57,236 bases of DNA from Alphaproteobacteria bacterium (GCA_018654745.1 JABILA010000080.1:1-57236), one strand, 5' to 3'; shown: positions 24,676-34,803, counted from the first letter of the stretch. A program made the numbers and translations. Notes: generated by a model not told the origin, from the sequence alone.

Positions 24676-25893
24676 TCAGGTCATGGTTTTGGCGTCGTCT
24701 TCCTGATCATCTGTTTGCAGCATCGTCGACAGGCCCATTAAACCCAGAACGGCGATCCACCAGTTTTGCCAGATACCAAAAGACAGGCAGACAATTGTCA
24801 AAGCACCCACAAGTGCCGCCGTCGCTGCCGCCCTGTTAAAGCGCGCAAAATCGCGCAGGCCAAACAGGCAGACCAGCACCAAAGCTGCGAATATGGCTGC
24901 ACCCGGCGCGCCCAGTTCAAGCCAGACCTGCAAGACACCATTATGTGGGTGCAGTGGCATATAGGTTTCGGCCAGAATTTTTGAGCCCTTGATAGTATTG
25001 TTGCCACCAGGAATATTACGGGATGAATCCAGGCCCCAGCCCGTAAACGGCTTGTCTGCAATGTTTGTCGCGGTGAATTCCCAGATTTTGATGCGATGCA
25101 AGGCCGAATGTTTGAGGCTCGGGAAATTTGTCTCAATCTGGGCCTGACTGATGACTTTCAGGGGCAATACAGGGGCGATCAGCACGCCAATGGCTATCAG
25201 TGCCGCCAATACCGTGATGCCGTTTTTGCCAGCCACCTGGGCCAGGACAAACATAGCCGTTGTCACCGCAAGGGCCAGCTTGGCTGAATCGCCCTCACCC
25301 TGAAAAATGACAATGAAGGCGGCCAGGACGGTTAGTCCGGCGGTGATTTTGTTCTGCTGTTGCCACAGCCAGACAACGGATGGCCACAGCATTATCGCGA
25401 CCATGCCCAGGCTTGCGTTGAAAATGGTTTGGGGCCGATAAGGCAGACCACCCGGATAGCCCCGGAATATCCGCGCCAGCGGCATATCGAGAAACAACTC
25501 CATTGCCAGCAGGGCAAGCGCTGCCCAAAGACCCCAAACTGCCCATTTACCTACGGTTTGGCGCTCTTCACCATTGAGTTGACGGGCAGCGCCAACGGAA
25601 ACAACAATCGCCGCAAACAACAAGGTAATCGACGTCCAGGTATCAAGGGCATCACGCATTACGATGGCCCACAAGGTACTGGCCGCCGACCAGAACAGCG
25701 CCAGCACCAGCACAATGGCCAGCGGGCTGCGGAACAGGCCTGTCAGTTTCCTGTCACGGGCGGTCAGCACCAGTAAAATAACAGAAGCCAGACCCAGCAA
25801 GATGACCTCGCCCTTTGGTGCATAGACACTGAGTGGCAGTATCAGCAGACAAAGGGCGCTCAGGGTTTTGACAGGCAGGGCGGATACAGACAT
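24676..25893 (-). CDS. O-antigen ligase/polymerase family membrane protein (WaaL/Wzy-like)
   Basis: From ATG 25893 the 405-residue protein has 10-12 hydrophobic segments and the Wzy_C pattern. A large periplasmic loop carries RIKIWEFTATNIADKPFTGWG (about residues 268-288) and ends in PLHPHNGVLQVWLELG. The conserved HPHN(G) histidines mark the ligase active site. It either polymerises repeat units or ligates the polymer to lipid A-core; sequence alone does not decide. The stop of the upstream GT4 gene and this ATG overlap as TGATG, so translation is coupled. An in-frame TTG one codon upstream is less likely as start. Confidence 0.88.
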   Translation of the reverse strand: MSVSALPVKTLSALCLLILPLSVYAPKGEVILLGLASVILLVLTARDRKLTGLFRSPLAIVLVLALFWSAASTLWAIVMRDALDTWTSITLLFAAIVVSVGAARQLNGEERQTVGKWAVWGLWAALALLAMELFLDMPLARIFRGYPGGLPYRPQTIFNASLGMVAIMLWPSVVWLWQQQNKITAGLTVLAAFIVIFQGEGDSAKLALAVTTAMFVLAQVAGKNGITVLAALIAIGVLIAPVLPLKVISQAQIETNFPSLKHSALHRIKIWEFTATNIADKPFTGWGLDSSRNIPGGNNTIKGSKILAETYMPLHPHNGVLQVWLELGAPGAAIFAALVLVCLFGLRDFARFNRAAATAALVGALTIVCLSFGIWQNWWIAVLGLMGLSTMLQTDDQEDDAKTMT

Positions 25894-27029
25894 CAACTGA
25901 TCTCGTTATATACGGCGAGGGAATCGGTTACGAACTTTTGCACTGAAAATTCACTTTCGGCAATGGCCCGTCCCTTGTTCGCCATTTTTTGGCGCAGGCC
26001 TGTATCGTTGACAAGTTTTGTAATGGCGGCTGCCGTTGCGGCACCATCCCGGGCGGGTACCAGCAAACCGTTTTCACCATCCCGGACAATTTCCCGGCAA
26101 CCCGGCACATCCGTCGTGACTATGGCGCGGCCACAGGCCGTGGCTTCGATCAGGGTGCGCGGCAGGCCTTCGCGATAGGATGGCAGGCAAACGATGTGAC
26201 AGTCGCGAAAAACGGCAGGCATGTCATCTGAAAAACCCTGCCATTCGACCAGGCCATCAGCCTCCCAACCGCGCACGGTTTCTTCGCCAATGTCCGTTGG
26301 ATTATCCGCGTCCGTGCGACCGACCAGACGAAAAGTGGCGTCCAGTCCGGCATCCCGGCATTGTTTTGCAGCTTCGATAAACTCCCGGATACCCTTGTCA
26401 CCAATCAGCCGGGCCGGAAAAGTCACAACAGGCTTGCCCGCGGGTTCCGGCGCCACGGCAAAATCCTCCAGATCGACACCACAGCCCTTGATCATGTGAA
26501 CGGGCGTTTTGCCAATCAGGCCATGCAGATGAAACAGGGCTTCGTCGTCCGGGTTCTGAAAAACGGCCCTGGCATTTTTATGGTGCAGGCCGAAGCCATA
26601 AAGGCCCAGCACAATCTTGCGCAATATTCTGGTTTTCAGGGTATCGCGCAGGAACAGAAACCCGAGACCTGTCACCGCAACGACCAGGCCCGGAACACCG
26701 CGTAGACGGGCGACGGCTCCGCCATACGCTCCTGGTTTCATTGTAACGGCATGAACCAGATCAGGCTTCAAATCACCCATCAGACGCCAATAGCTGTGCA
26801 GTAATTTCAGTTCGGCAAGGGGATTGGTGCCGCCCCGTGCCAACGGCACATCATGGTGGACCAGACCTTCGGCTTCAATTCGGGCAACAGCTTTGGCTTC
26901 GAACGGGACAGCAACATGCACTTCCCATCCGGCGTCACGCGCAGCCATGCCAACAGACAAACGATGGGTGATAAAAAAGGGTGCGTCGTTCAACAGGAAC
27001 AGCAGTTTCTTTTTTGATCCTTCGGCCAT
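25893..27029 (-). CDS. GT4-family glycosyltransferase
   Basis: The 378-residue GT-B enzyme starts MAEGSKKKLLFLLND with the N-terminal acceptor half (PFFITHRLSVGMAARDAGW). Its C-terminal donor-binding half carries FPARLIGDKGIREFIEA and the EX7E segment PSYREGLPRTLIEATACGRA. This is like WbpL-pathway and PglA-type cytoplasmic transferases that add a sugar to the lipid-linked unit. ATG 27029 lies 2 nt after the AsnB stop and matches the family N-terminus. An upstream in-frame ATG (27125) lies inside the previous gene and is rejected. Confidence 0.93.
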   Translation of the reverse strand: MAEGSKKKLLFLLNDAPFFITHRLSVGMAARDAGWEVHVAVPFEAKAVARIEAEGLVHHDVPLARGGTNPLAELKLLHSYWRLMGDLKPDLVHAVTMKPGAYGGAVARLRGVPGLVVAVTGLGFLFLRDTLKTRILRKIVLGLYGFGLHHKNARAVFQNPDDEALFHLHGLIGKTPVHMIKGCGVDLEDFAVAPEPAGKPVVTFPARLIGDKGIREFIEAAKQCRDAGLDATFRLVGRTDADNPTDIGEETVRGWEADGLVEWQGFSDDMPAVFRDCHIVCLPSYREGLPRTLIEATACGRAIVTTDVPGCREIVRDGENGLLVPARDGAATAAAITKLVNDTGLRQKMANKGRAIAESEFSVQKFVTDSLAVYNEIS

Positions 27030-27031
27030 GT

Positions 27032-28996
27032 CTAAAGTTTCTTGTCCTGTGCCCATGCCTGGAACATCAACACATCCCACAAATGATGCTGCCAGTTGCG
27101 CTTGCCCGACAGATGCTCGGCCCATTTTCGACGAATGGGTGCTGCATTGAAATAGCCACCTTGTTCCAGACGGTTTTCATCCAGCAGGTTTTCGGCCCAG
27201 TCCCGCAAGGGACCGCGCAACCATTCATGGATGGGCAAGGCAAAGCCCATCTTGGGGCGCTCAATCAATTCTTTGGGCACATGGCGATACAACACATTGC
27301 GTAAAACTTTTTTGCCGATGCCGCCGCCGGTTTTGTAGGCCATGGGCAGCGTCCAGGCAAAAGCAGCAACGCGATGGTCAATCAATGGCACACGCGCTTC
27401 CAGGCCGACAGCCATGCTGGCGCGGTCAACCTTGGTCAGGATGTCATCTGCCATATAGGTGACCGCATCAAGATACATCATTTGCTGGGTGATATCGGGC
27501 AAGTCGGGCCAGCGGTCTGGTTGTTCAACAATTGTCGTCGCAGGGGATGCTGATTTCATGACGTGCTCTTCAGGTCGCCAGTGACCGACCAGACCCCGGT
27601 AAATTTCAGCCTCTGATCCGGCCGCCAGAATACCAGCCATCTTGTGCAATTTGTCGCCGGGATTTCTCTGGCGCATTTTGGCAGGCAGTACAGGGCCCAG
27701 GGTTTCGAACATCTGATCCCACACCTGTGGTGACAGGGCGGTGATCCCGTGGCCGATTGTCCGGGTCAGGGCCTTGGGCATTTTGCCCGTGCGCCGGGCA
27801 ATGGCATCAACCCACATATAGCGGTTATAGCCCCCGAACAATTCATCTCCGCCATCTCCCGACAGACAAACCACAACATCACGCCGGGCCATTTCGGACA
27901 CCAGAAAAGTCGGCAATTGCGAAGAATCTGCGAAGGGCTCGTCGTAAAGACGCGGCAGTTTGTCCACGACATCAAGCGCCTGGTTTGGGTCGATATAAAG
28001 TTCGGTATGATCTGTGCCCAGATGCCTGGCGACGGCCTTGGCATGACGGGCTTCATTATAACCTTCGTCGTGAAAGCCGATTGAAAATGTCTTGACCGGG
28101 TCCGGGTTCAAGGACTGCATCAGGGCCGCAACCGTCGAAGAATCAATGCCGCCTGACAGAAAAACACCCAGCGGGCGATCAGCGACCATACGATCACCGA
28201 TGGCTGTTTTCAGCAATTCTTCCAGCTGATCCGTGGCCTCATCTTCCGTCCCCTGAAACGGGTGATCGATCCCGTCCTGGATCACATCGGCCAGAGACCA
28301 GAAAGATTTGATGACTGGCAAAACACCTGGTTTTGCCGTCGTTGTGTCGATCGTCAGGCAAGCCCCGCCCATCAATTTTTGCACACCTTTATAGATGCTG
28401 TGCGGTGCCGGGATGCAGTTGCGCACCATGTACAGGGCCAGGGCTTCCTGATTGATTTCCCGCTTGAAAGAGGGATGCGCTTCCAGTGCCGATAGTTCCG
28501 AGCCGAATAAAAATATCCCACCAACCCAGCCGTAATAGAGCGGCTTGATCCCCAATCGATCCCGGGCCAGCGTCAGTGATCGGGTTTCGCGATCCCACAG
28601 GGCAACAGCAAACATACCAACGCAGCGCTGGATTGTGGCATCAAATCCCCATTCAACAATCCCGGCCAGCACAACTTCGGTATCTGAATGACCGCGAAAT
28701 GTATGGCCCTTTGCTTCCAGTTCCTGACGCAGGTCTGCAAAGTTATAAACTTCGCCATTGTAAGCCAGAACATAACGACCATTGGCGGAGGTCATCGGCT
28801 GGGCTCCGTCCTCGGATAAATCGATGATCGCCAGGCGCCGGTGACCTAGTGCAAAGCCTGAATTTTCATCTGTCCAGATGCCCTGGCCATCCGGCCCCCG
28901 ATGGGCGATGGCCGCCGACATATCCGTGACGATGGCAGACAATTTTTGCGTATTGCTGTCCCGTGCCGGGTCAAAAAATCCGGTAATGCCACACAT
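27032..28996 (-). CDS. asnB: Asparagine-synthase-type amidotransferase (first of two)
   Basis: The 654-residue protein begins MCGITG with the class II glutaminase nucleophile Cys2 after Met removal, then [15 protein letters not shown] and the glutaminase domain to about residue 200. The synthetase domain has the PP-loop SGGIDSS (281-287), then [15 protein letters not shown]. Glutamine ammonia is moved to an ATP-activated carboxylate. In a polysaccharide locus such enzymes often amidate sugar uronic acids (WbpS-like) rather than aspartate. The gene lies 15 nt after the second AsnB gene and 2 nt before GT4, in one operon. Confidence 0.93.
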   Translation of the reverse strand: MCGITGFFDPARDSNTQKLSAIVTDMSAAIAHRGPDGQGIWTDENSGFALGHRRLAIIDLSEDGAQPMTSANGRYVLAYNGEVYNFADLRQELEAKGHTFRGHSDTEVVLAGIVEWGFDATIQRCVGMFAVALWDRETRSLTLARDRLGIKPLYYGWVGGIFLFGSELSALEAHPSFKREINQEALALYMVRNCIPAPHSIYKGVQKLMGGACLTIDTTTAKPGVLPVIKSFWSLADVIQDGIDHPFQGTEDEATDQLEELLKTAIGDRMVADRPLGVFLSGGIDSSTVAALMQSLNPDPVKTFSIGFHDEGYNEARHAKAVARHLGTDHTELYIDPNQALDVVDKLPRLYDEPFADSSQLPTFLVSEMARRDVVVCLSGDGGDELFGGYNRYMWVDAIARRTGKMPKALTRTIGHGITALSPQVWDQMFETLGPVLPAKMRQRNPGDKLHKMAGILAAGSEAEIYRGLVGHWRPEEHVMKSASPATTIVEQPDRWPDLPDITQQMMYLDAVTYMADDILTKVDRASMAVGLEARVPLIDHRVAAFAWTLPMAYKTGGGIGKKVLRNVLYRHVPKELIERPKMGFALPIHEWLRGPLRDWAENLLDENRLEQGGYFNAAPIRRKWAEHLSGKRNWQHHLWDVLMFQAWAQDKKL

Positions 28997-29011
28997 CAGA
29001 TCCGGCTTCCC

Positions 29012-30940
29012 TCAGACAAGATTTGGTACCGATGGTCGCGTGGGCAATTCAGCGCCATCAATCCACATATCGAACCAAAGCTCCATCATCAACAACGTCC
29101 ACAATTGATAGTGATGCTCGGCTGTACCGGAGACATGCTCCTGGATCATGGTCTCGACGGTTGCCGGATTGATCATACCGCGTTGGCGCGCTTTCTGGCT
29201 AAGCAAGTGGTCCGCCAGGTAGTCTTTCAGTTCGTGCCGGAACCAATTTTTTATGGGCACACCAAATCCCATCTTGGGGCGATCGATCAAATCAGCCGGT
29301 AACAGGGGCCGGGCAATTTCCTTTAACAAGGATTTCAGTTGCCAGCCCTTCAGATGTTCGCCGCCCGGAACCCGGGCCACCATCTCCATCAGTTTATGGT
29401 CCAGAAACGGTGCCCGTGCCTCAAGACCATGGGCCATGGATGTGATATCAACCTTTGCCAGCAAATCGTTTGGCAAATAGGTATGAATGTCCGTCCAGGC
29501 GGCACGCGATGCAGGGCCGGTATCTGCCGTAAACAAACCATCCAGTAAAGCACCGGCTTCGGTGGTCAGATGTGGCTCAAGGGCCGGACCATATAGCTTT
29601 GACTTCTGGGCTGTATCGAACATCCCGATCCATTTCAGATAACGATCACTTTCGCTTGCGGTACTGTTCCGGGTCATCCGGCGCAACAATTTCAGGGCAC
29701 CTGGTCCGGAATTGCCTTTTCCGATCAAGGCCGAAAACATCTGTCGCAAGGGTGCAGGGATATGATTGTAAATCCCCTCTGCCTTGGTCGCCTGATATCG
29801 CTTGTATCCAAGAAAGTTTTCATCGCCGCCATCCCCGCTCAGGGCAACCGTAACATGTTGGCGAGTCAGGGCGCTGACATAATAAGTCGGCAACGCGGAC
29901 GAATCCCCGAAGGGTTGTCCAAACTGCCAGACCAGAGACGGCAACACCGACATGGCGTCCGGCTCGACCACAAATTCGTGGTGCTCTGTGCCATATCTTT
30001 CGGCAACGGCCCGGGCATAAGGGCGCTCATCAAACTCGTCGTGATTGAAACCAATGGAATAAGTCTTGACCGCACCGGCAGTGTGTTTCGCCATCAAGGC
30101 AACCACGACACTGCTGTCGATGCCACCGGATAAAAATGCGCCCAGCGGTACATCCGAGATCAGACGCAGGCGAATGGCTTCTTCCAGTTCAGCCGCGATT
30201 TCTTCTTTTGCTTCCGCCCGGTTAAAGGATCCGGGATCCTGCGCCTGCCCCGGCACCGGCAATTGCCAGTAACGACGCGTGCGAAACTGGCCATCGGGCA
30301 TCACGGTCAGGGTATGTGCTGGCGGTAATTCCTCGACACCTTCAAAGGCTGAAATCGGCGGCATTACATACTGATAAGTCAGGTACTGGTGCAGGGCCTC
30401 AGTGTTGGCTCGCCGTGGAAAATCTGGCCATGTCAGGATCGATTTGATTTCCGATCCGAACAAAAAGACATCGCCCAGGCGCGCAAAAAACAGGGGTTTT
30501 TGTCCAACCCTGTCACGGGCCATGAATAACCGTTTTTCGCGTTCGTCCCATAATGCAAAGGCAAACATGCCACGCAGACGATCAACAACGGCTTCCCCCC
30601 ACTGGCGATAACCGTTAAGCACAACTTCCGTATCCGTTTCGGTACGAAAATGGTGCCCGGCCGCCTGCAGTTCTTCGCGCAGCTCGCGGTAGTTATAGAT
30701 CTCGCCATTGTAGGTCAGAACATAATGCCCCTGGACATCATGCATGGGCTGCCTGCCAGCCTCCGACAAATCAATAATAGCCAGGCGTGTATGCGCCAGA
30801 CCTGCATGATTGTCGTGCCAGATGTCGCTGCCATCCGGTCCGCGATGTGCGATCAACCGCGCCATGCGATGCAGGGTTTGCTCGATACCAATGGCATTGG
30901 CAAATGGAGTTATCGAAACTACCCCGGCAATTCCGCACAT
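29012..30940 (-). CDS. asnB: Asparagine-synthase-type amidotransferase (second of two)
   Basis: From ATG 30940 the 642-residue protein starts MCGIAGVV, placing the catalytic Cys at position 2. ATG 30985, also in frame, would bury it and is rejected. RGPDGSD, TYNGEIYNY and the PP-loop SGGIDSS (271-277) are intact, as is [16 protein letters not shown]. It differs from its neighbour along its length, so this is an old paralogue pair rather than a recent copy. The start is 1 nt after the methyltransferase stop. Two such enzymes suggest two amidated sugars, or aspartate plus a sugar. Confidence 0.93.
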   Translation of the reverse strand: MCGIAGVVSITPFANAIGIEQTLHRMARLIAHRGPDGSDIWHDNHAGLAHTRLAIIDLSEAGRQPMHDVQGHYVLTYNGEIYNYRELREELQAAGHHFRTETDTEVVLNGYRQWGEAVVDRLRGMFAFALWDEREKRLFMARDRVGQKPLFFARLGDVFLFGSEIKSILTWPDFPRRANTEALHQYLTYQYVMPPISAFEGVEELPPAHTLTVMPDGQFRTRRYWQLPVPGQAQDPGSFNRAEAKEEIAAELEEAIRLRLISDVPLGAFLSGGIDSSVVVALMAKHTAGAVKTYSIGFNHDEFDERPYARAVAERYGTEHHEFVVEPDAMSVLPSLVWQFGQPFGDSSALPTYYVSALTRQHVTVALSGDGGDENFLGYKRYQATKAEGIYNHIPAPLRQMFSALIGKGNSGPGALKLLRRMTRNSTASESDRYLKWIGMFDTAQKSKLYGPALEPHLTTEAGALLDGLFTADTGPASRAAWTDIHTYLPNDLLAKVDITSMAHGLEARAPFLDHKLMEMVARVPGGEHLKGWQLKSLLKEIARPLLPADLIDRPKMGFGVPIKNWFRHELKDYLADHLLSQKARQRGMINPATVETMIQEHVSGTAEHHYQLWTLLMMELWFDMWIDGAELPTRPSVPNLV

Positions 30941-30941
30941 A

Positions 30942-31772
30942 TCAGTTAGTTTCCTTGACGGGTTTTCTGGCGACAACGATGACATAGGGTGAGGCGAAAG
31001 CCGTTGCCGGAAGTTTCAAGCCATTTGTTTCCAGCCACCAGAACAATCGGGTCACGGCGTAAAGGCTGCCGTTCACCAAAGTCTGGAATATCTGCGGGGC
31101 TTTCTGGTTCAGGAAACTGACATTCAGATTTGCGAACATAAGATAATGACTATCCAGTATTTCCAGCCCGGCCTTTTTGTGGGCAGCGACCAGCATCTCA
31201 CGCGTCATGGGAACATGCATATCATAAACACGTCGATTGATAACCTTGACGATGGCGCCATTCAAGCCAAACATATTCGGAATTTCACTGACGATCAGGC
31301 CGCCGGGTTTGGCAAAGGCCGCGCAACTGGAAATGCAGCTGGCGGTGTCGGTAAAGTGCTCCACCAGTCCGAACGACGTCACAACATCAAAACGATTCAA
31401 CATATTCTCTGGCGGGGCAAAAATATCGCCCTCCAGGATGTCGCCTTCAATATTGTCACGTGCCAGCAATGCCTCAGCCTGGTGGCAGCCGGTTTGTGAA
31501 TAATCAAGACCACCAACCTCAAGGCCGAAACGTTTGGCGAACCACGGCAACCAGATAGAGCGGCCACAACCGAGCTCAATAACCGAAGACTCGTAGGTTG
31601 GACGGTTCAGGAACCGATCAAATATGAGAGAGAAATATCTGTCAAAACAGCGGGCAAGATAATCCCGAACGGCACGTCCATCGGTAACCATGGGGTCTGG
31701 CATAGCCATGCCACCCCAAACGGTTTCCCAGTGGTCCACCCTTGCCTTGTCGACCTGCGTTTCCTGATTCAT
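30942..31772 (-). CDS. Class I SAM-dependent methyltransferase (polysaccharide locus)
   Basis: The 276-residue protein from ATG 31772 has motif I VIELGCGRSIWLPWF, followed by a glycine-rich acidic GGLDYSQTG and a motif IV-like region FDVVTSFGLVEHF. The C-terminal part has hydrophobic residues (NVSFLNQKAPQIF), perhaps for membrane contact. It probably methylates a sugar or lipid carrier intermediate. An in-frame ATG at 31874 would add 34 residues unlike the family. It is the first gene of the leftward polysaccharide operon. Confidence 0.85.
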   Translation of the reverse strand: MNQETQVDKARVDHWETVWGGMAMPDPMVTDGRAVRDYLARCFDRYFSLIFDRFLNRPTYESSVIELGCGRSIWLPWFAKRFGLEVGGLDYSQTGCHQAEALLARDNIEGDILEGDIFAPPENMLNRFDVVTSFGLVEHFTDTASCISSCAAFAKPGGLIVSEIPNMFGLNGAIVKVINRRVYDMHVPMTREMLVAAHKKAGLEILDSHYLMFANLNVSFLNQKAPQIFQTLVNGSLYAVTRLFWWLETNGLKLPATAFASPYVIVVARKPVKETN

Positions 31773-31983
31773 ACCGATATTATTCCGCGCGACTGTCGGA
31801 CAAACCAGCGACTGCCAGACAGAGGCGTGTCTGTTTGTTCCACCTGTCTGTTTATTAACATGGTTGCACGACAAAAAGTAGGCTGGAGCATATTCGATTA
31901 GTCCCGATTCTCACGTTACATATCTGTATTATTTTTCAAGGGCTTGCTTCCGTCCAGGTTTCAAAAAGAAACTGAAACCCTAT

Positions 31984-31996
31984 GGAACTTTGTTCC
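31984..31996. promoter_or_regulatory. Palindrome GGAAC-TTT-GTTCC before the flippase
   Basis: A perfect 5+3+5 dyad lies 55 nt before the flippase start, in the divergent promoter region of the methyltransferase operon. Its half-site shares GTTC with the operators at 34660-34711, so the same regulator might act here. This is a guess from similarity. Confidence 0.3.
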
Positions 31997-32050
31997 GTTA
32001 TCATCAATATAGAGTACCTTCACGTCGGAACCTTGCATGACAGTTACTAA

Positions 32051-33382
32051 ATGACCGGCCATAAAAATATTTCCCTGTTTCGATCGACTGTTGTGGTCGG
32101 TGCAGCCTCTGTGTTGCCCAAGGCGATGGTCCTGGCCAAGGACGTTGCCATCGCCGCTGCCCTTGGTCGTGGAGATGCACTTGAAGCCTATTTACTGGCG
32201 CTGGCGATCCCGACCACCCTGGGACTGGCGGCAACAGCGGCGATGGCCCCTGTTCTGACACCTGTTTTCATGCGGTTGCAGCAAAATGCCGTGAGCGGGG
32301 TTGAGGAGATACGGGGTGTCCTCCGGCAATCAATATTGGGGCTGATTTTGTTTTCAGCCGCAGCTTTTGTCCTGATGTGGGCTTTTCAGGACGGTATCGT
32401 TGCCCTGGCGGCGCCGGGGTTTGCACCAGACAAAAAAGCCATGATGGCAGGTATTCTGCCTGTTCTGGCCGCCAGTTTGTTGTTCTCGAACCTTGCCGGA
32501 CTATGGGCCGGAATCCTGATCGCGGAACGGCGTCTTGCCCTGGCTGTGTTGGCACCGGCGGCGGTGCCGGCAGCAATATTACTGGCGCTGTTTTCAGGCA
32601 ACATGCAGGCAGATGCGGACGTTCTGGCCTGGGCAACGTTTTGGGGTGCCGTCGTTCATGCTGCGGTTACGGGATGGATGGTGCAACGCCGGGGCTGGTT
32701 GGTGTGGCCTGGCTGGCCCAGCGCCCTTTGGGCACGTGAAGGCAAAAGCCTGTTTCATCAATATATCATTCTGGTCATCGGCAGTTTGACCATGGCAGCA
32801 ACCGATCTTGTGGATCTCAGCATGGCCTCCTCATTGAATGCGGGAGACCCTGCGGCGGTCAGTTTTGGTGCAAAGATTACCATGATCGTCACCGTTTTCG
32901 GGGCCGGGATGCTGGGCACCAGTACATTGCCGCACTTCGCGGACCTGGCCTTGAGGGATCGGGCAGCCTTTGTGCGCAGTGTCAGGAAAGTAGCCTTTAC
33001 GGTCGCCATGATTGGTGCGGTGGGGACAGTTTTTATTGCCTTGTTCGGCGAGATGCTGGTTTCCCTGATCTTTGAGCGGGGCCGATTTGGTAAAGATGAT
33101 GTTGCTGCCGTTGCTGCGGTGAACTTCATGTTCGCTTTTCAAGTGCCCTTTTATCTGGCAGGCATCGTGCTTGCCCGGGCCATTTCGGCCATCGGCCAGA
33201 ACCGTATTTTGACAATTGGCGCGGTCATCAACCTGACAGTCAATATCGTGATGAACTACATCCTGATGCAATATCTGGGTGCCGCGGGCATCGCCCTGTC
33301 GACATCACTGATGTATGTCGTGTCGTGCCTGTTTTTATTGCTGATGCTTTGGCGCACGCTCCGCAAATCGGGTGTCGACTGA
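32051..33382 (+). CDS. MurJ/Wzx-like lipid-linked saccharide flippase
   Basis: The 443-residue protein has 12-14 transmembrane segments of the MVF/MATE class. It carries an N-terminal VLPKAMVLAKDVAIAAALG segment like MurJ, an intermembrane EAYLLALAIPT, then FGAKITMIVTVFGAGMLGTSTLPHFA and a C-terminal SAIGQNRILTIGAVINLTVNIVMNY. It probably flips undecaprenyl-linked polysaccharide repeat units across the inner membrane. Because it sits inside the polysaccharide locus, away from peptidoglycan genes, a Wzx-like role is preferred. It is divergent from the methyltransferase. Confidence 0.88.
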   Translation: MTGHKNISLFRSTVVVGAASVLPKAMVLAKDVAIAAALGRGDALEAYLLALAIPTTLGLAATAAMAPVLTPVFMRLQQNAVSGVEEIRGVLRQSILGLILFSAAAFVLMWAFQDGIVALAAPGFAPDKKAMMAGILPVLAASLLFSNLAGLWAGILIAERRLALAVLAPAAVPAAILLALFSGNMQADADVLAWATFWGAVVHAAVTGWMVQRRGWLVWPGWPSALWAREGKSLFHQYIILVIGSLTMAATDLVDLSMASSLNAGDPAAVSFGAKITMIVTVFGAGMLGTSTLPHFADLALRDRAAFVRSVRKVAFTVAMIGAVGTVFIALFGEMLVSLIFERGRFGKDDVAAVAAVNFMFAFQVPFYLAGIVLARAISAIGQNRILTIGAVINLTVNIVMNYILMQYLGAAGIALSTSLMYVVSCLFLLLMLWRTLRKSGVD

Positions 33383-33415
33383 CACGCGGCTCGGACCAAC
33401 GATGGACGACGATAA

Positions 33416-33919
33416 TTAAAGTTCAGCGCTGATTGATTCCACGGGCAATCGGACGCGAACAGACCCACCCATCAAATTCAACAATACGAAAACACGCTGA
33501 TCATCACTGGAGCACTGGAACAAGCCGATATGGTCGCTGAAGGCACCATCGGCAACCCGAACCTGTTGTCCCGGTTTGAAGCCGGTGTCGATGCCCATGG
33601 TTACCAGACCGTTTTCATCTTCCCGGCGACGGATTTCTTCAATCAGGATGTCATCAACGGTTCCCAGTTGATTGCCAAAGCTCAGGACATATTCAACGCC
33701 CTGGGCATAAGCCATGGCCGGGCGCTCTCCAAGACTGATGTCGGCCCGCGCGAAAATGTATCTTGGGAATAGTGGTGTCTTGACCATTTCCACTTTGCGC
33801 GCGTGGCTCCGTCTTTTCAGATAACGCGGCAGATAGACTTCAAGACCGCGTTCTTCCAGGTTGGTCCTGGCCCAGACTTCCTCCCGAGGCTTGGTGTACA
33901 GGGCGTACCAGCGTTTCAT
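33416..33919 (-). CDS. RfaH-like NusG paralogue
   Basis: The 167-residue protein has a NusG N-terminal domain (MKRWYALYTKPREEVWA, then YLPRYLKR, then TPLFPRYIFAR) and a small C-terminal KOW-like barrel (FKPGQQVRVADGAF). It is shorter than NusG and lies in a polysaccharide locus, both typical of RfaH-type elongation factors that let polymerase read long surface-polysaccharide operons through terminators. A recruitment element such as ops was not found. It overlaps the upstream regulator gene by 4 nt (ATGA), so the two are translationally coupled. Confidence 0.9.
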   Translation of the reverse strand: MKRWYALYTKPREEVWARTNLEERGLEVYLPRYLKRRSHARKVEMVKTPLFPRYIFARADISLGERPAMAYAQGVEYVLSFGNQLGTVDDILIEEIRRREDENGLVTMGIDTGFKPGQQVRVADGAFSDHIGLFQCSSDDQRVFVLLNLMGGSVRVRLPVESISAEL

Positions 33920-34659
33920 GACAAGCCCTCCGATGCAGTATCTCCGGCATCAGAATAAGCCGTATCTGGCGCAAAGCCCAACAATGGCGGCACGATAATT
34001 CGATCCGTTGGCAGGGCATCTCCAAGAGACAGATAAGCTCGTTGCGGCTTCGAAACATCTGTTATCAGAGCAGCGTCGATCGAGCCCAGGGCATCAATTT
34101 TTTGCGCCAGCGGCACATGTATAAACGTCGTACCCATGGAATGGGCATCCAGGACTCCAACAATCGTCACGCCATGTTGCAGAGCACAAAGCAAGGCGAT
34201 TTCTGCGAGATCTCCGGTCCCGACAAGAACAACCCGGTTCCAGTTATGGGCGGCGCAATTCGCAAGTGCATCGTCGCACTCACTTCGGGCGTGGCGGTAA
34301 AAATCGAAAGAGCGTTTCAGATATCCAGCTGTCAGGCGACTTTTTTCTGAAAACCCCTTTGGTGTTAAATAGTAGGCGTATCGGTTGGCGGGGGCCTGGG
34401 CGACCTTGACCAGTCCTTTTCGCACACATCGCTTCAGATAAGCGTTGGTCAGTCCCAGGGCAATGCCCAGATCACTGGCAAGTGAGCGCTGCGAAGCTTG
34501 CGCATTTTCATGCACAGCGTTCAGCAAATCGAGCGTAATACGGTTTTCGGCGTCCCCGGCTTGCTCTGATGTGGTGGAATTATCAGCCACCTGCGATCCC
34601 CTGGCTTGCTTCCCGCTCGGGAAGGCGATAAAACGTTGGCAATTGGTCGTTCGTGGCAT
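33916..34659 (-). CDS. Winged-helix regulator with a Rossmann-like ligand domain
   Basis: The 247-residue protein from ATG 34659 has a winged-helix domain, about residues 40-105 (ITLDLLNAV, then QRSLASDLGIALGLTNAYLKRCVRKGLV, then RYAYYLTPKGF). A C-terminal fold with VVLVGTGDLAEIALLCALQHG looks like a nucleotide-binding domain of the CoA-binding/Rex-like class. This pairing suggests a cofactor-sensing regulator. An in-frame ATG at 34677 lies inside an operator dyad. The gene is coupled by ATGA to the RfaH-like gene and faces the operator cluster at 34660-34711. Confidence 0.85.
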   Translation of the reverse strand: MPRTTNCQRFIAFPSGKQARGSQVADNSTTSEQAGDAENRITLDLLNAVHENAQASQRSLASDLGIALGLTNAYLKRCVRKGLVKVAQAPANRYAYYLTPKGFSEKSRLTAGYLKRSFDFYRHARSECDDALANCAAHNWNRVVLVGTGDLAEIALLCALQHGVTIVGVLDAHSMGTTFIHVPLAQKIDALGSIDAALITDVSKPQRAYLSLGDALPTDRIIVPPLLGFAPDTAYSDAGDTASEGLS

Positions 34660-34711
34660 GAACACTATTATGTTCATGGGGTGAACGTCAAGCCTTGTTC
34701 ACTCCGTGAAC
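34660..34711. promoter_or_regulatory. Three overlapping GTTCA/TGAAC dyads, probable operators
   Basis: GAACA-N6-TGTTC (34660-34675), GTTCA-N5-TGAAC (34672-34686) and GTTCAC-TCC-GTGAAC (34697-34711). The latter two have centres 25 bp apart. They lie right at the start of the winged-helix gene, upstream of the divergent UDP-sugar dehydrogenase. Autoregulation by the winged-helix protein is likely by position. Confidence 0.65.
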
Positions 34712-34803
34712 ATATGATTTGAATTGTATTAATCGCTGACAAATACGCCTGTTCGTAATTTTTTGGACGATATGGTCAAGTTGGTGGGCCGGAGAATACT
34801 GTG

